From NCBI GenBank assembly GCA_014529385.2, contig CM043968.1:125982018-126046017 (forward strand): DNA of 64,000 nucleotides, in the 5' to 3' direction. Under the pieces are notes generated by a model. The model was not told where the DNA came from. It saw only the letters and a list, made by a program, of their open reading frames with translations, and ran no database searches. Positions 23,257 through 34,261 of this stretch are shown in pieces. The translations under genes and the position numbers were made by a program. Source of the DNA: Adiantum capillus-veneris (lineage: Eukaryota; Streptophyta; Polypodiopsida; Polypodiales; Pteridaceae). How positions within the stretch are numbered: the first letter of the stretch is position 1; each line of letters opens with the position of its first letter.

Positions 23257-24008
23257 TGTGTTAGGAAATAAGACGTAGCTAAATAGATAATTGAGTAGAT
23301 TATTTAATGGAGAGAGACATATTTATATACACGAGATTATAGAGTAAAGAGAGAGAGAGAGTACACACGATATACATGGTTCACCCAATGTGAGCTACGT
23401 CTACGGGAAAGCAGCCACTCAATGACTTTAGTACTTCAAAACAAGAAGTAGTTTACAAAAGGATTATACCCTTAATGGAGCTCCCGCCTTGCTTCACTCT
23501 CACCACCTCACACTCACCTTGTTGCATCAACTTCACACTATGAAATGTGTGTAGAAATGGCCTCCTTTTATAGGCCAAAAGGGCTGCCCTCTCTTATGAG
23601 AGACAGCCATGTGTAGCCGCCCTTGTGCGAATAAGTCCAAATCAGACCCTCCAATCCGCCCATGTGTGGCCGCCCTTGAGAAGACAAGTCCACTTTTGAA
23701 TTCGGCCACCGGCCACCGGCCATTGACTTCCGCCCACCGGCCACCGGCCATTGACTTCCGACCACCGGCCATCGGCCATTGACTACCGGCCACCGGCCAA
23801 CCGACTAGTTGTTTTCCGACCACTTTTCGGCCGCCGTCCGGCCATAATATTCCGGCAAAAAAGAATATTTCGGCGAAAAAAAGTCTCGGGGGCCTCCACC
23901 CCCGAGGCCTTTAAAGTTGCCCCTGATTCTTGTCCGTGAAAATTTTGGTTTCCGATGAATGATTTTCCTTCACGCACGATGGCTTCTCCTCATAATGGGG
24001 GCCTTACA
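23257..24008 (-). repeat. Possible solo LTR
   Basis: Starts TGTGTTAGG and ends CCTTACA, so either strand reads TG...CA. Read on the minus strand it begins TGTAAGGCCCCC, similar to the start of element B's LTR, and contains a stretch 'gtagacgtagctcacattgg' typical of plant LTR 3' halves. No target-site duplication and no adjoining PBS or PPT was seen. Confidence 0.4.
23703..23805. repeat. CCACCGGCCA minisatellite
   Basis: Repeated 'ccaccggcca' and 'ccattgactt' units, about 33 bp per higher-order period, three copies. It lies inside the possible solo LTR. Confidence 0.92.
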
Positions 24009-25021
24009 AATGTGCGCTTTTACCACATAAAATTACAAGGGTAAATCAGGCTCCAGCTCCCTCTCCTTTTCCTTTTCAAACCTCTTTCCTTGATCAAACT
24101 TTTTAACTCTACAATCATAGTGACATGAAACCGTTCCTAAATTTTAACATCAACCTGAAATTGATTAAAGACACAAATTGAAACGATGATATCCTTGATA
24201 GGAGCTCGCTAACAACCCCTTCACTTGCATGTCCTTTTCCAACAACCCATGCTGCCTGACAACCTTCATCACCTCATTTTAGTGCCTTGCATAGCCACAT
24301 GTCAAAGCTCCACAAAGCATGTCTTTTTCCAACAACCTCTGCCTAACTTACTCATCATGAATTTGTGGCTTTGCATGTCAGTGTCTTGCATAGTGATGCA
24401 TGCATTCAAGTTGCAAGTATAGGTACAAGCAATTGAAGACAGGCCTTGCTTTGAATTTGGTGGAAACAACATAGGGATTCTTTGTTATGGCATATCCTAT
24501 AGTACACATTGTCCAAGAGACAACCCATAGTTTCTCAATGTAGCCCCTATTGCTCACATCCTGCAGTACACACTATTCAAGGGACAACTCGTAGCTTCTC
24601 AATCTGGCCCCTATTACACATATCATGCTAGCCTTAAAAAGGCAACTATAGATGATTGAATTTTGGACACATGCCCTCACTTTGCATTGATTGTTGATAA
24701 TGCATCCTAGAGCTTCTTTTCATATTATGCAAGGGATAACCATGTGTCAACCAAAACAATGGCAAGCACGAGGAAATATCCCAAAATTGATGCATTCCAA
24801 GAAACATATATATGTAGGACATATCGTACACACAGTAAGTGTAGTCCAAGAGAGCCAAAATTATCTCGACTTAGCCCATATTGGGTAATTCTTATAGGAG
24901 TTAACATTTGTTGTTGGTTGCTAGTTTAGCCCACTAGCCTGTGAAAGGCAAGCATATGCTATTTCATTTGAATAAAAGCCCTCACTATGCATTGGTTGAA
25001 AGCAACCCTAAGCTTCTTTGA
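24009..25021. other. Noncoding DNA with degenerate repeats
   Basis: No gene recognised. Two roughly 68-bp units at about 24490 and 24558 share 'agtacacact/attgtc', 'gggacaac' and 'tctcaat.tggcccctatt'. A pair of 'ccctcact.tgcattg' stretches occurs at 24675 and 24982. Confidence 0.5.
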
Positions 25022-25023
25022 AG

Positions 25024-25165
25024 TAGATCAATTAAACAACTTGTATGGGTTTTTAGGGTTTAAGCCAAATGGGCCGACACCCATCACATCAAAATAGATC
25101 AATTAAATAGCTTGTATGGGTTGTTAGGGTTTAAGCCAGCTGGGCGGACACCCATCACATCAAAC
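25024..25165. repeat. 71-bp tandem direct repeat
   Basis: Copies at 25024-25094 and 25095-25165 share 'tagatcaattaaa', 'gcttgtatggg', 'agggtttaagcc' and 'gacacccatcacatcaaa' with a few substitutions. Confidence 0.93.
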
Positions 25166-25293
25166 GTACTAACCTTATCTTATTTTGATCATATAGAATA
25201 ATAAGGAAATTTGAGGCATTCTAATTCTCAGAGCTCCACTGACACTTGCTCTTCTTCTCTCTTGCACTCTACACACACAGTGCACTCTTCAAG

Positions 25294-25306
25294 TGGCATC
25301 AGAGAC
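25294..25306 (+). other. PBS-like site (altered tRNA-iMet type)
   Basis: TGGCATCAGAGAC resembles the tRNA-iMet PBS TGGTATCAGAGC and follows 'cactcttca' by two bases, the usual spacing from an LTR end. It could mark the start of the copia element whose coding remains lie at 27.2 kb. A short LTR beginning TGTTAGGG at 25122 would fit but is unproven. Confidence 0.4.
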
Positions 25307-25740
25307 GAAGGTTGTAGTGCTACTCCTCTTTTGGCATTTCCCTCTTTCCGGCAAGTTTCACATCGGCTACATCAGCAATGGATGAAAGCTCGGAGCTTCC
25401 ATAGCCATGGAGGCCTTGTGAGCTCGGTACATAGAGCTCACATATAAAGGTGGAAAGGGGTTTCCACTCGACAAGCCACAAGAGGAGAGAGATCAAACTT
25501 TCTGTGAGCTCAAAGAGAGAGAAGCAGGTTGCTCAGTTTATGGAAGATTGACAATATGTCATTATTTTGCTCATAACTTGAGCTAGAAAACTTGAATTCT
25601 AAAACTTTTTTTTAAAATAGAAATGAAGGTCTCTTTGACCTCTACAACTTTGTAGAAGAACTTATCAACTTGTTTGGAGTGTAGGTATGTCTAAAATAAA
25701 AAACACAGAGGCTATTTTCTTAGAACAAATTGTGCATTCA

Positions 25741-25744
<4 letters not shown>

Positions 25745-25798
<54 letters not shown>

Positions 25799-25862
25799 GC
25801 TACATCTCAATTTTCAAGATTGAAGGCCTCAAGAACACACACACACACACTCTCTCTCTCTC
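25745..25862. repeat. (GA)n, then (CA)n and (CT)n microsatellites
   Basis: A GA run of about 50 bp at 25745-25794, then CA at 25833-25850 running directly into CT to 25862. Confidence 0.95.
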
Positions 25863-26019
25863 AACACTGGCAAGTTCTCCTCTCGATTTCAAATACACAC
25901 ACATGCACTCCGATTTTTGAATTCAACAACCTGTTTTCTCTACTAGCAACATGGGCTTCTCCTGTGACATCTACATGCACGGGTGAGGTGCCTCTTCCAT
26001 AGAGGAGTGACACCTAACA

Positions 26020-26070
26020 CCTAACACCATCACCAACACCAACACCAACACCAACACCAATACCAACACT
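26020..26070. repeat. CACCAA hexamer minisatellite
   Basis: About eight imperfect copies of 'caccaa' or 'caccta'. Confidence 0.93.
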
Positions 26071-27231
26071 GGCGTCAACATTGGCATCAACAACATCGAC
26101 TACATGCATGGGTGAGTTGCCTCTTCCATAGGGGAGTGACACCGGCACCAACATCGGCATTGTCATTGACTTTGGCAACATCGACTACAAGTTTTCACAT
26201 GCTCTCTGGCATTGTAGAGAGAGACATAGGAAGGCATGTTACAAATTTTTGTTAGCAGTAGATCTATGCATTTTTTAGAGCAACTTTATATTGCAATATG
26301 CGTTCTTGGTATTGATGTATGTTATTTTTGGTTTCAAAGATTGATTTTATATGATTGCTCATGCATAGCTGTTGACCACTTCTTAGAGACAGCTCTCATA
26401 TACATATTTTACACACACAAGGTCACAATTTCTTAGAACACAACAGATTTGTGAGCATCTTTGGTAGTGGCATCCATTATAGTTCTAATGGAAGTTATGG
26501 ATGCATATAGTTTATACATTACTAGCACTCGAGAGTGCTTGTGCTTCGTTGAGAGCATTGTACTCCCCGCAGGGAGTTGGTTTTGTGCTTTTTCTTGTAT
26601 ACTCATTAGCACCTATTTGAGCACATATCCTACGGTTTTGCAATGACAGTTTCACGTTTTGGATATACGTTGTGTTGCAAATACTGCCATTGTACCTTCT
26701 TATGGAGCTGATTTTTTCTCTTTTTGACAGTCCCAACTGTTTTTGAGACTCGGTTTGAAAGAGTCCTTTCTGAGATTGTGGCTAGTCTTGTCTGCATAAC
26801 CTTTTGTGAGAGTTTTTGTGTGAGGTGTTTTGAATCTGAGCACTAGGTATTGGGCTACTAATGTGAGGTGGATTAAGTTTCTAGAGATCCCCATTTGTGG
26901 CATCTCCATAAGATATGTATAGATATGTATAGGTGCCTTGATGCCAAGTTGGCAGTCGTTTGATAGTTTCTTTGAGCAATTTATACGATTTGATGCCCTA
27001 TAAATACTCTTTGTTGGTTTATACATTGTTTTTGTTGAGATTTTAAATCTCTATATAGAGGAGACTTTGTCACATGGAATACATCTAAAACTACCATTAG
27101 TAACTTCATCCCTAAGGGCAAGCTTGTTTTTGGTGATGTTACTTTGCTCACGAAAGAGATTTTCGACCTCAATCTCTTGATACTAGTGTGGGCATGGTGA
27201 TGTGCATATGGAAAGTGGACGTAGCGAGAAA

Positions 27232-28860
27232 AGCAATCAAAGGTAGAAAGTTGTAGTTGCAATTGTTCTCATGATTACAGGAATGTACATAGCAAGAGCC
27301 ATGGATGTCACACAAGGAACATTGAATACTACCATTGTCAAAAGAAAGGACACGTGGAAAAGGATTGCCGCTTATTGCAAAAAGAGAAGGGTAAAGCCAT
27401 TATCGTAAGTTATGCACCTCCTAAGAGCAGTGTGAAGAATCAAGAGCTCAATGTCATTGAGTCTCCACATGTTGATGTTGTTCTTGATGTGCCACGACCA
27501 TCAAATGTACTAGTCTACACTTTTGGTTTGAATCCAAAGGTGTTGTTATCTATATTGATAAATGCTATGCATAGAATTGGATCATTGACGCAGGTGCCAA
27601 TTTTCATGTTACTCCTTACAAGAGTGGTTCTCCAGCTATGCTTCTACACATGGTTCAATTAAGTTGGTGATTCTCATCAGCTTGAGATATGTGGCATTGG
27701 AGATGTGAAGCTATATATGCACAATGGTACTGAGCTCATTCTGCGAGGTGTTAGACATGTGCCAAAGCTAATTTAAATCCTGGTTTGAATAGGACAACTT
27801 GATAATCTTTGATACAATACAATGTTGGCAATGGTTCTTGATAATTAGAAAAGATAACTTGGTCATGCTCAAAGGCCAAAAGTCTGGCTCATTATATTCC
27901 TTGTATGTCACTTCTGTGAAAAAGAGCTCTATCTATGTAGTTGAGATGCCTTCTACTAAGTTGTGGCATAGCCGACTTGGTCATATGAGTCAAAAGGCAA
28001 TGAAATAGTTATAATGTTTTGGCTATATTCCCATGTTAAATTATTTCAATTTTAGTTTGTGTGGTGAGCATTGCATATACGAGAAACAGACTAGGCTTAC
28101 CATTTCACCCTGTGGATAGAGTTTTTGGGAGAAGCTGTTATGATAATCGTGCATATAATCAATAGGTGACTAGTCGTGCACAAGTTTATCTATTGAACTA
28201 TAAGATTCCTTTGAAAATGTGGACAAACAAGAAGCCTAATTATGATAGATTACGTGTATTATTGTGTGAGGCATTCTCACACGTGTTAAAGAGCTTAGTA
28301 AGAAGTTGGACCCCAAGTCACACAAATACATCTTCATTCACTGTCATGCAGAAGGAGAAATTGGTTATTGTCTCTGGAACCCAGAATCTCAAAGAGTAAA
28401 TGCATAGCTTTGGCAAGTGAACTTTAATGAATCAAAGATGCACAAATAGCCCATGGAAGAGGTTGAGTATTGCAAAGTGAGATTTGAGAACATAGCCTCA
28501 AGTTCACCTACACAAACAACAGGTCTACTAGTGATGTACCTATCACTAGCAATGCTCCGGAGTAGATTCTAAGAGAGTAGATTCCAACAGTCCAATAGTG
28601 AGGAGATTACGTGTGTCTTTCATGCTGTTGAGTGGTTTCAGCTAGGATTAGACTATCTATTGGCCACTAACTGCGGAGAGCCTACCTGCTACTAAGAGGC
28701 TATTGAGATGGAAGATAGCCTAAATTGGAAGTAGGCAATGCAATATAAGTATGACTCAATAATGGAAAATGAGACCTGGGAACTGATAGATTTTCCAAAG
28801 GAAAAACCAACCTTGCATTGGCAATGGATGTACAAGAAAAAGTATACGGCAAAGGACCCC
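27232..28860 (+). pseudogene. Ty1/copia gag end to RT start, decayed
   Basis: Frames are scrambled but the order is clear: zinc knuckle YYHCQKKGHVEKDC with its first Cys lost (about 27330), protease NWIIDAGANFHVTPYKSG with D-A-G-A in place of D-S-G-A (about 27575), pre-integrase LYSLYVTSVKKSSIYVVEMP and LWHSRLGHMSQKAMK (to 28007), integrase zinc remnant CGEHCIYEKQTRL, integrase C-terminal part WTNKKPNYDRLRVLLCEAF, and RT start DSIMENETWELIDFPKEK. It ends near 28855; the rest of RT is missing. Confidence 0.85.
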
Positions 28861-29857
28861 TATGCTAGTTTTCGCGACAAAACGACAAACATGCACGAAA
28901 AGCTCAAGGTGGTGAACCTACCTCTCATGTATGGAGCTCGTCGGGTAGTCGTGCACGTCATAGAAGCTGTTGGAAGGTCCGTCCCCTCTAGGTGGCAGAA
29001 GCTTTCTCCACAAGGTCAACAGTGAAAATTTCTTATAATGGAGGTCCCCGAACCACTTTTCATGAAATTTGACATGTGCTCCTATCTTCTTGCGAGATGC
29101 GGTTTAGGCTTAAAAATTTCTTGATTTGGACTCCATTTGCTCTGTTTACCAGAAATTTGGCATTTCGGTCAAAACCTGGCCAAACCACCCTTTCCGCTCC
29201 AGTCTCATAATTGCACCCCCACTGTACCATAGGTTGTCCTATAGTCACTGATCATCCCCATATTTGTTTTTTCATTACGACCGTTTTTCATCGGCTTTTT
29301 GTATTTTTGAAGTTTTTCTGCCGAAAATTAGCAAAATTAAAAGGAAAATAGAAAATCAAACCCAGAAAATCCCCAAAAATCATAATAAATCACAAACATC
29401 ACCGCAAAACATTATATACACTCACATGCAATTTTTATGGCCGGATTTCTCCATTTTACCAATATTTTGCCCGAAAAATGGCTATTTCTACTTATATACA
29501 CACACCTAGGGGCTTGATTTGGCGTTTGGCCCCATATACCTATAGATACATGTTGTATAAGGGCATATGTACTTGGGTAACTCCAAAAAATTTCGCAATC
29601 AAACAACAACCCTTAAAATAGTCGAAAATCATGCCCTTTTTTGCTCTTCCTGTTATTGGTTCCGCTTTTGAGAATGCCTCCCCCCCTCCTAGCCGGAGTC
29701 CTCCCGTACGACAAGGTATCTCCTCGGAGTATGTGCCATGCATAGGTTGAAAAATCTGTGCTAATGCCTGGCCGATTAATGTGGCCCTATTTTATGCATA
29801 CTCGGTCAATGCATGGAAAAATTAATGCTGTGCAAGAGACGGGAATAAGCAAGATGC
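28861..29857. other. Anonymous sequence between copia fragment and element C
   Basis: No ORF with a known domain. 'ggtggcagaagctttctcca' and surrounding text look LTR-like. It could contain element C's 3' LTR, and a purine tract (AGGAGGGGGGGAGG on minus, 29681-29694) could be its PPT, but no TG start follows and no second LTR copy was found. Confidence 0.35.
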
Positions 29858-30325
29858 TTATTGGCATTCGCCGTTGAGGTTTCCTGATTTCTTTGCAAGT
29901 AACAGTTGTAACTCTACTGCTCTCTGTTTAATTGTCTTTTTTGCAAAAGGCAATCGCTTTGCCGCTTCTGTTGATATAGCAGTAGTTGTTTCTATGGAGA
30001 GGATTGGCTTGGCCGGAATGGCCATGGACCGTATTGCCTTTGCTTTCCATTGGTATTTTGCATTTGCCGGTTTTTGTAAATTTTTTGGTACTTCCTTGGT
30101 TGCCAATGGTGTGTTGTTGATTGGCATCCACATAAGTCGGTTGTCCTTTTTCAAATGCAATTGTCTGCCTTCCGTTGTTTCGTTTTTGATACTTTCTTGG
30201 TTGCCACTGGTGTGTTGTTGATTGGCATCCACATAAGTCGGTTGTCCTTTTTCAAATGCAACTGTCTGCCTTCCGTTGTTGCTTGTACTGAAGGGAGTTC
30301 CTTTTGCTTTTGTTTTGGTATCCAA
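29858..30325 (-). pseudogene. Element C basic tail after PR2
   Basis: Lys/Gln/Asn-rich sequence that continues the PR2 tail after a frame change caused by a 101-bp duplication. It contains the repeated segment LKKDNRLMWMPINNTP and ends at TAA near 29858. W-x-P motifs tie it to the W-x-P-K tail of element D. No enzyme fold was recognised; a nucleic-acid-binding role would fit its charge but is a guess. Confidence 0.6.
30089..30290 (-). repeat. 101-bp tandem duplication in the element C tail
   Basis: Copies starting at 30089 and 30190 share 'ggtgtgttgttgattggcat' and 'ccacataagtcggttgtcct'. The unit encodes GRQLHLKKDNRLMWMPINNT. Since 101 is not a multiple of three, it switches the reading frame. 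Confidence 0.95.
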
Positions 30326-31179
30326 ATGCGAGTGATATTTGGGTTATGGCTAAGCATTTTCTTTGGGATCCATATCTGTTTTATGCCCTTGGTTTTTGGT
30401 TGAACTTTCTGCTTCGTTGGAATTCTTTTGTTGCATTGTTGTTTGGCTGCCATGTCATTTCTATCCTTCTGCATCCATACTTGTTTCCCTTGTTTTGGTA
30501 ACCTAGATCTTTGCATTGCGGCCGGTGACTTTGTATGTCTGTAATTAGCATGGTTGGCCTTTACCTGATTGTTGGTCTCGTGTATCATGTTGTTATTTGG
30601 TGTCATTTCTGCTTTTGGCTCTTTTGCCAGTGATTGCATGGCTTGCAGCTGATTATTCTTGTATTGCTGAGCAAAGGCTATCACCTGTTGTTCATGTGCA
30701 TGCTGAATTTTGACTGCCTTTGCATTCCAATCTATCTGCACATTGTATTCTTTTTGCCACGGTTGTCCCAACATCATTGGTTGTTGTGTGCTTTCATCCT
30801 CCACCACATAGAATTTGTGTGGATAAATAGATTTATGTATCTGTACATGCAATATAGTCCATCCCAATGTTTTCAACGGGTGTGATGTACTACTTTGCAG
30901 CACTTGAGGAGTAGGATGAAGTTGCCCTGTGAATTTGAGTTGTTGGTATAATCCGTAAGATATCAAATTTGCTTGAGCTCCAGAATCAATCAATGCTATC
31001 GATTTAACTTGATTGTTGCTTACTTTGACCGTAATTATTAGCTCCACTGTGTTTTCATATAACTTCGTCAGTCGAATGGCATTGATCCGCAATGGTGCTC
31101 CACTTTGTTGTTGTTGTCGCAGAAGTCGTCGTTTTGCAATGCGTTCTTTTGCTTCTGCTTGAGCTTCCTCTTGTACTCA
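30151..31179 (-). pseudogene. Element C PR2: second retropepsin-like domain, downstream of integrase
   Basis: Read in the integrase frame. SIALIDSGAQANLISYGLYQ (D codon 30985-30987) is a retropepsin active-site region with hydrophobic-hydrophobic-D-S-G-A. MLGQPWQKEYNVQIDW (L codon at 30771) is the matching C-terminal L-G motif, 72 residues later, followed by the I-D-W and alternating hydrophobics seen at the ends of Ty3 proteases. The rest is a basic tail with IWIPKKML, RIWIPKQKQ and VWMQKDRN. A Glu/Gln/Arg-rich, probably coiled-coil linker joins it to the integrase. Catalytic motifs are intact although the element is dead. Confidence 0.85.
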
Positions 31180-32272
31180 TTGTTTTTCCTTCATTCGTTG
31201 TTTTCCTTGATGAATTTGTTGGAGCATCTCCTGTGTGAGTGGTAGATGATATTTCTTTAGTCGACATCCCCTAATCCAGTTTGGCATTTCTTCACTTGCT
31301 AATGTAGCAAGCTTGACAGCTCCACTTTGTGATAGATCACTAATCACAAATGGTCCCATCCCTCACTTTTTAAGTTTCTTGGCATCTTGCTTCAAAGTAT
31401 AAACAAGTACGTAATCACCTGTTTTGAACTCTTTAGTGCGCACATGTTTGTCAAAGAGTTCTTTTTGTCTTCTCTTTTTAGCATAGATTGAAGCTACAGC
31501 TCTCAAGCGTAGTTCATCTAGCTTTTCAAGATCATCTATTCTTGAAGAGAGCTCATGCCCTGTCCATTCTAAGCGTTTTGCTACTCGTAGAGTTGGACGT
31601 AAAAACTCTATGGGTAGTATAGCATTTAGGCCAGACACCATGTTGTACGGTGTTGTTCCTATCGATGTTTTGTAAGCTACCCTGTATGCCTATAGTGTTG
31701 AGTGTAGCTACTGATCCCAATCTGTTCTTGATTCTGACACTATTTTAGTGAGAACCGTGCATAGTGTTTTATTTGTGGCCTCAACTTGTCCATTGGCCTA
31801 TGGATAGTATGGAACAGATTTCCTATGTATGACCATGAATTCCTCTAGCAGATATTCAATGACTTCATTAAGAAAATGTGTCCCACGATCACTGACAATT
31901 TCTATTGGCAACCCGTATCGTACAAAAACATTCTCATACAAAAATTGTGCAGTTGTGCGTGCATCTGCTTTTTGCATTGCTTTGGCTTCCGCCCATTTTG
32001 TGAGATAGTCTGTAGCCACAATGATATATTGGGTATGGGTGCGATATGCAGGGGGTGAGATAGGTCCCACAAAATCAATTCCCCATTTTGAAAATGCCCG
32101 TGCTCCCATCATTGGCCGTAATGGCATTCATCTCTTTTTATTGGCACTTTAGTGCGCTGACAGGCGTCACAACGCTTAACAAACTCTTCAGCATCCATGT
32201 GCAATGTAGGCCACCATATACCTGCGGTCAAGACAATTTTTGCCGTCTTATCGCCCGAAAAATGGCCTCCAC
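31180..32272 (-). pseudogene. Element C integrase core and C-terminus
   Basis: The second zinc module (EHAHSGGHFSGDKTAKI, then CDACQRTK, at 32290-32140) leads into FSKWGIDFVGPISPP, IEIVSDRGTHFL and ANGQVEATNKT, giving D, D and E. The core to C-terminus run (32127 to 31180) stays in one frame, broken by stops near 31798, 31720, 31690, 31363 and 31177. The GPF-type C-terminal domain is GMGPFVISDLSQSGAVKL. No chromodomain follows; the frame proceeds to PR2. Confidence 0.88.
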
Positions 32273-33172
32273 TTATCCGCTATGTGCATGTTCTAGAATC
32301 AGCAGGTATTCGCTTTCACTTGTACAAATTCTAAATTGATTGTCCTTTCCTCGCTTATAGAGTTGATTTTCAATTAACTGAAAGTCACGAGCTTCCAGCT
32401 CTATAGCTTTTTTCCGTGCTCTTGTGATGTTCTCAGGAAACGTCCTGGTCGTTAAGAAATCAATGATATATTGACTCCATGCAGGTGCAATGTTTACCTG
32501 AAACAATGTCGCGTGATCCACTGGTCGTTTGGCACTATATATAGTACAATTGGTAACATAAGAATGTGAGTCCGCATACATAGTTGGCCAATAAACCCCT
32601 AACTATTTCAGTCTCTGGTGTGTTTTCACAGTTGAACAATGAAATGCACAATCCTGAACATGTGCTTCGTCAAGGTAGCACTCGAATTCTTCCGGATTTA
32701 TACATAATCGTAGGATTTGGTCCGATCCAAGATGATACAGCCGTCTTGCTATCAACTGGAAGTTTTTTGTTCGTCGAATTGTTTGTTTTTTGCATCTGCA
32801 TTCCGTATTATTAAAACCACTTCCAAAGGAAAGAATGCTAATAATTTCCTGAGACCATTTGGGTACCATTTCAATATTGAAAAGATAAGCATCTGGTATG
32901 TCATCATCTACTCCTTCAGGAGCTTCCCCGTTGTGTATTCTTGAAAGATGATCCGCTCGTAGATGGGTTTTACCCTTTTTGACCACCATTGTGAAGTCAA
33001 ACTCTAGCAATATACCAGATACAAAAGAGCTTGATGATCTGTGAAGAACACAAATTTGTTTGCGAGCAAATAATGCCGAAATTTCTTTACAGCATAAATC
33101 ATTCCTAACCCTTCCCTTTTGGTGGTTGTGTAGTTTTTTTCCGCACTGTTTAACTGTCGGCTTGCATAACAA
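32273..33172 (-). pseudogene. Element C RNase H end, linker and extra zinc module
   Basis: After VVKKGKTHLRADHLSRIHNG (end of RNase H) comes a first linker (VPKWSQEIISILSF ... LIARRLYHLGSDQILRL) and a first zinc-binding-like module (DEAHVQDCAFHCS ... GVYWPTMYADSHSYVTNCTI). Then a second linker follows (APAWSQYIIDFLTTRTFPE ... ENQLYKRGKDNQFRI), which leads to the normal integrase zinc module. Linker and zinc module are thus present twice. In the first module the last Cys of CxxC reads Tyr. Confidence 0.8.
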
Positions 33173-33768
33173 ACTGGAAAATCCATTGTTCCGTCTCCAG
33201 GTTGAGCCAGAATACTTCCAATGGCATATGCAGAAGCATCAATGTGAACATGGAATATCTTTTCCCAATCTAGTGCCTTCAGTATAGGTGTTGTTATTAG
33301 GTTTTCCTTCAGCTTTTGGAATGAAGCTTCACACTCCTCGGTCCAATTAAAATTGACTAGCAAATGATACAGAGGTTGTGCGATAACTGCATACATGTAT
33401 ATGAATCTTCGATAATATCCGCAGTGTCCCATGAAGGATTGCACTTGTTTCGCATTAGTAGGCCTGGGTAGGTCTACAATGACTTTGAATTTGTCTAGGT
33501 CAGTGGTTATGCCATTTCTTGAGACAATGTGTCCTAAGATGCGGCCTTGCTTAACCATGAATATACACTTTTCCGGGTTAAGACAGATTCGATATGTCCT
33601 GCATTTTTCAAAGACCTTTTGCAAATGGTCAATATGTTCCTCTCGTAGAAGAGAATGCACACAAAGATCATCCATGTAAATTTCTAAGAATATTCTTAGG
33701 TATTCCTTGAATGCCTGTATCATTAACCTTTGGAATGTAGCTGGGGCATTAGTTAAGCCAAACGGCAT
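33004..33768 (-). pseudogene. Element C RT (C-terminal part) and RNase H
   Basis: Starts at [18 protein letters not shown], so RT fingers and the first catalytic Asp are absent, probably by internal deletion at about 33770. The YMDD box is intact in LEIYMDDLCVHS. Thumb, connection (GHIVSRNGITTDLDKF, FMGHCGYYRRFI) and RNase H (FHVHIDASAYAIGSILAQPG, CYASRQLNSAEKNYTTTKRE, FFTDHQALLYLV) follow in one frame of 254 residues. Confidence 0.92.
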
Positions 33769-33916
33769 AAAATTCCTCTTGCGTTCTTTGTCTTCGATCT
33801 TTTGAGAATCTTCCTGATATTTGATCTCTCACACAATCCTCTGCTTTTACAAGCATCAAATAGTGAGTTTTACCTTTTATCCTGGGCATCAGGTTCTCTC
33901 TCACTTTGTTTCCTAC

Positions 33917-34243
33917 TCATTTCCTCCTGTAGCGTTCCTGGCGTCTAGGGTGTTGATTAGCAAAATCATAAAACTTGATATTCTTGGTTTCCCTTCTACG
34001 CTCACTTGAAGTATCTGAACACTCATTATCTGCATCATCATTTACGTCCAGATGTTCAGAGGAGTTATAAAACTCTTCTTGTTCTAGTGGTTCTACCGTC
34101 TCATCTTCTCCTGGTATAATGTTTACCATGTAATAGGGTAGCACATCATAGCCATCCTTATCGCAAAATTTTGTTGTTGGACTATCTGTAATGGTATAGA
34201 CATCCAATGTTGCTAGAATGTGTTCCCATTCTAGAGGTTCCAA
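33917..34243 (-). pseudogene. Element C spacer between PR1 and RT
   Basis: A 108-residue acidic stretch (LEWEHILATLDVYTITDSPT, later EHLDVNDDADNECSDTSSER) ending in RRQERYRRK. It corresponds in position and character to the acidic region before RT in element D, which also ends in an Arg-rich segment. No domain was recognised. The junction to the RT fragment at 33770-33916 is damaged. Confidence 0.6.
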
Positions 34244-34261
34244 GGCATCTTCAGGGAAAGG

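Larger units (their letters stand above)
25307..27231 (+). other. Noncoding region, possible copia leader
   Basis: About 1.9 kb between the PBS-like site and the copia coding remains. It holds a GA run and a CACCAA-type minisatellite (listed separately) and no recognisable ORF. '...ggtgagttgcctcttccataggggagtgaca' near 26110 repeats a stretch at 25982. Confidence 0.45.

Noticed and set aside
28861-29857. 3' LTR of element C
   Set aside because: No matching copy on the 5' side and no TG start after the purine tract; left as anonymous.
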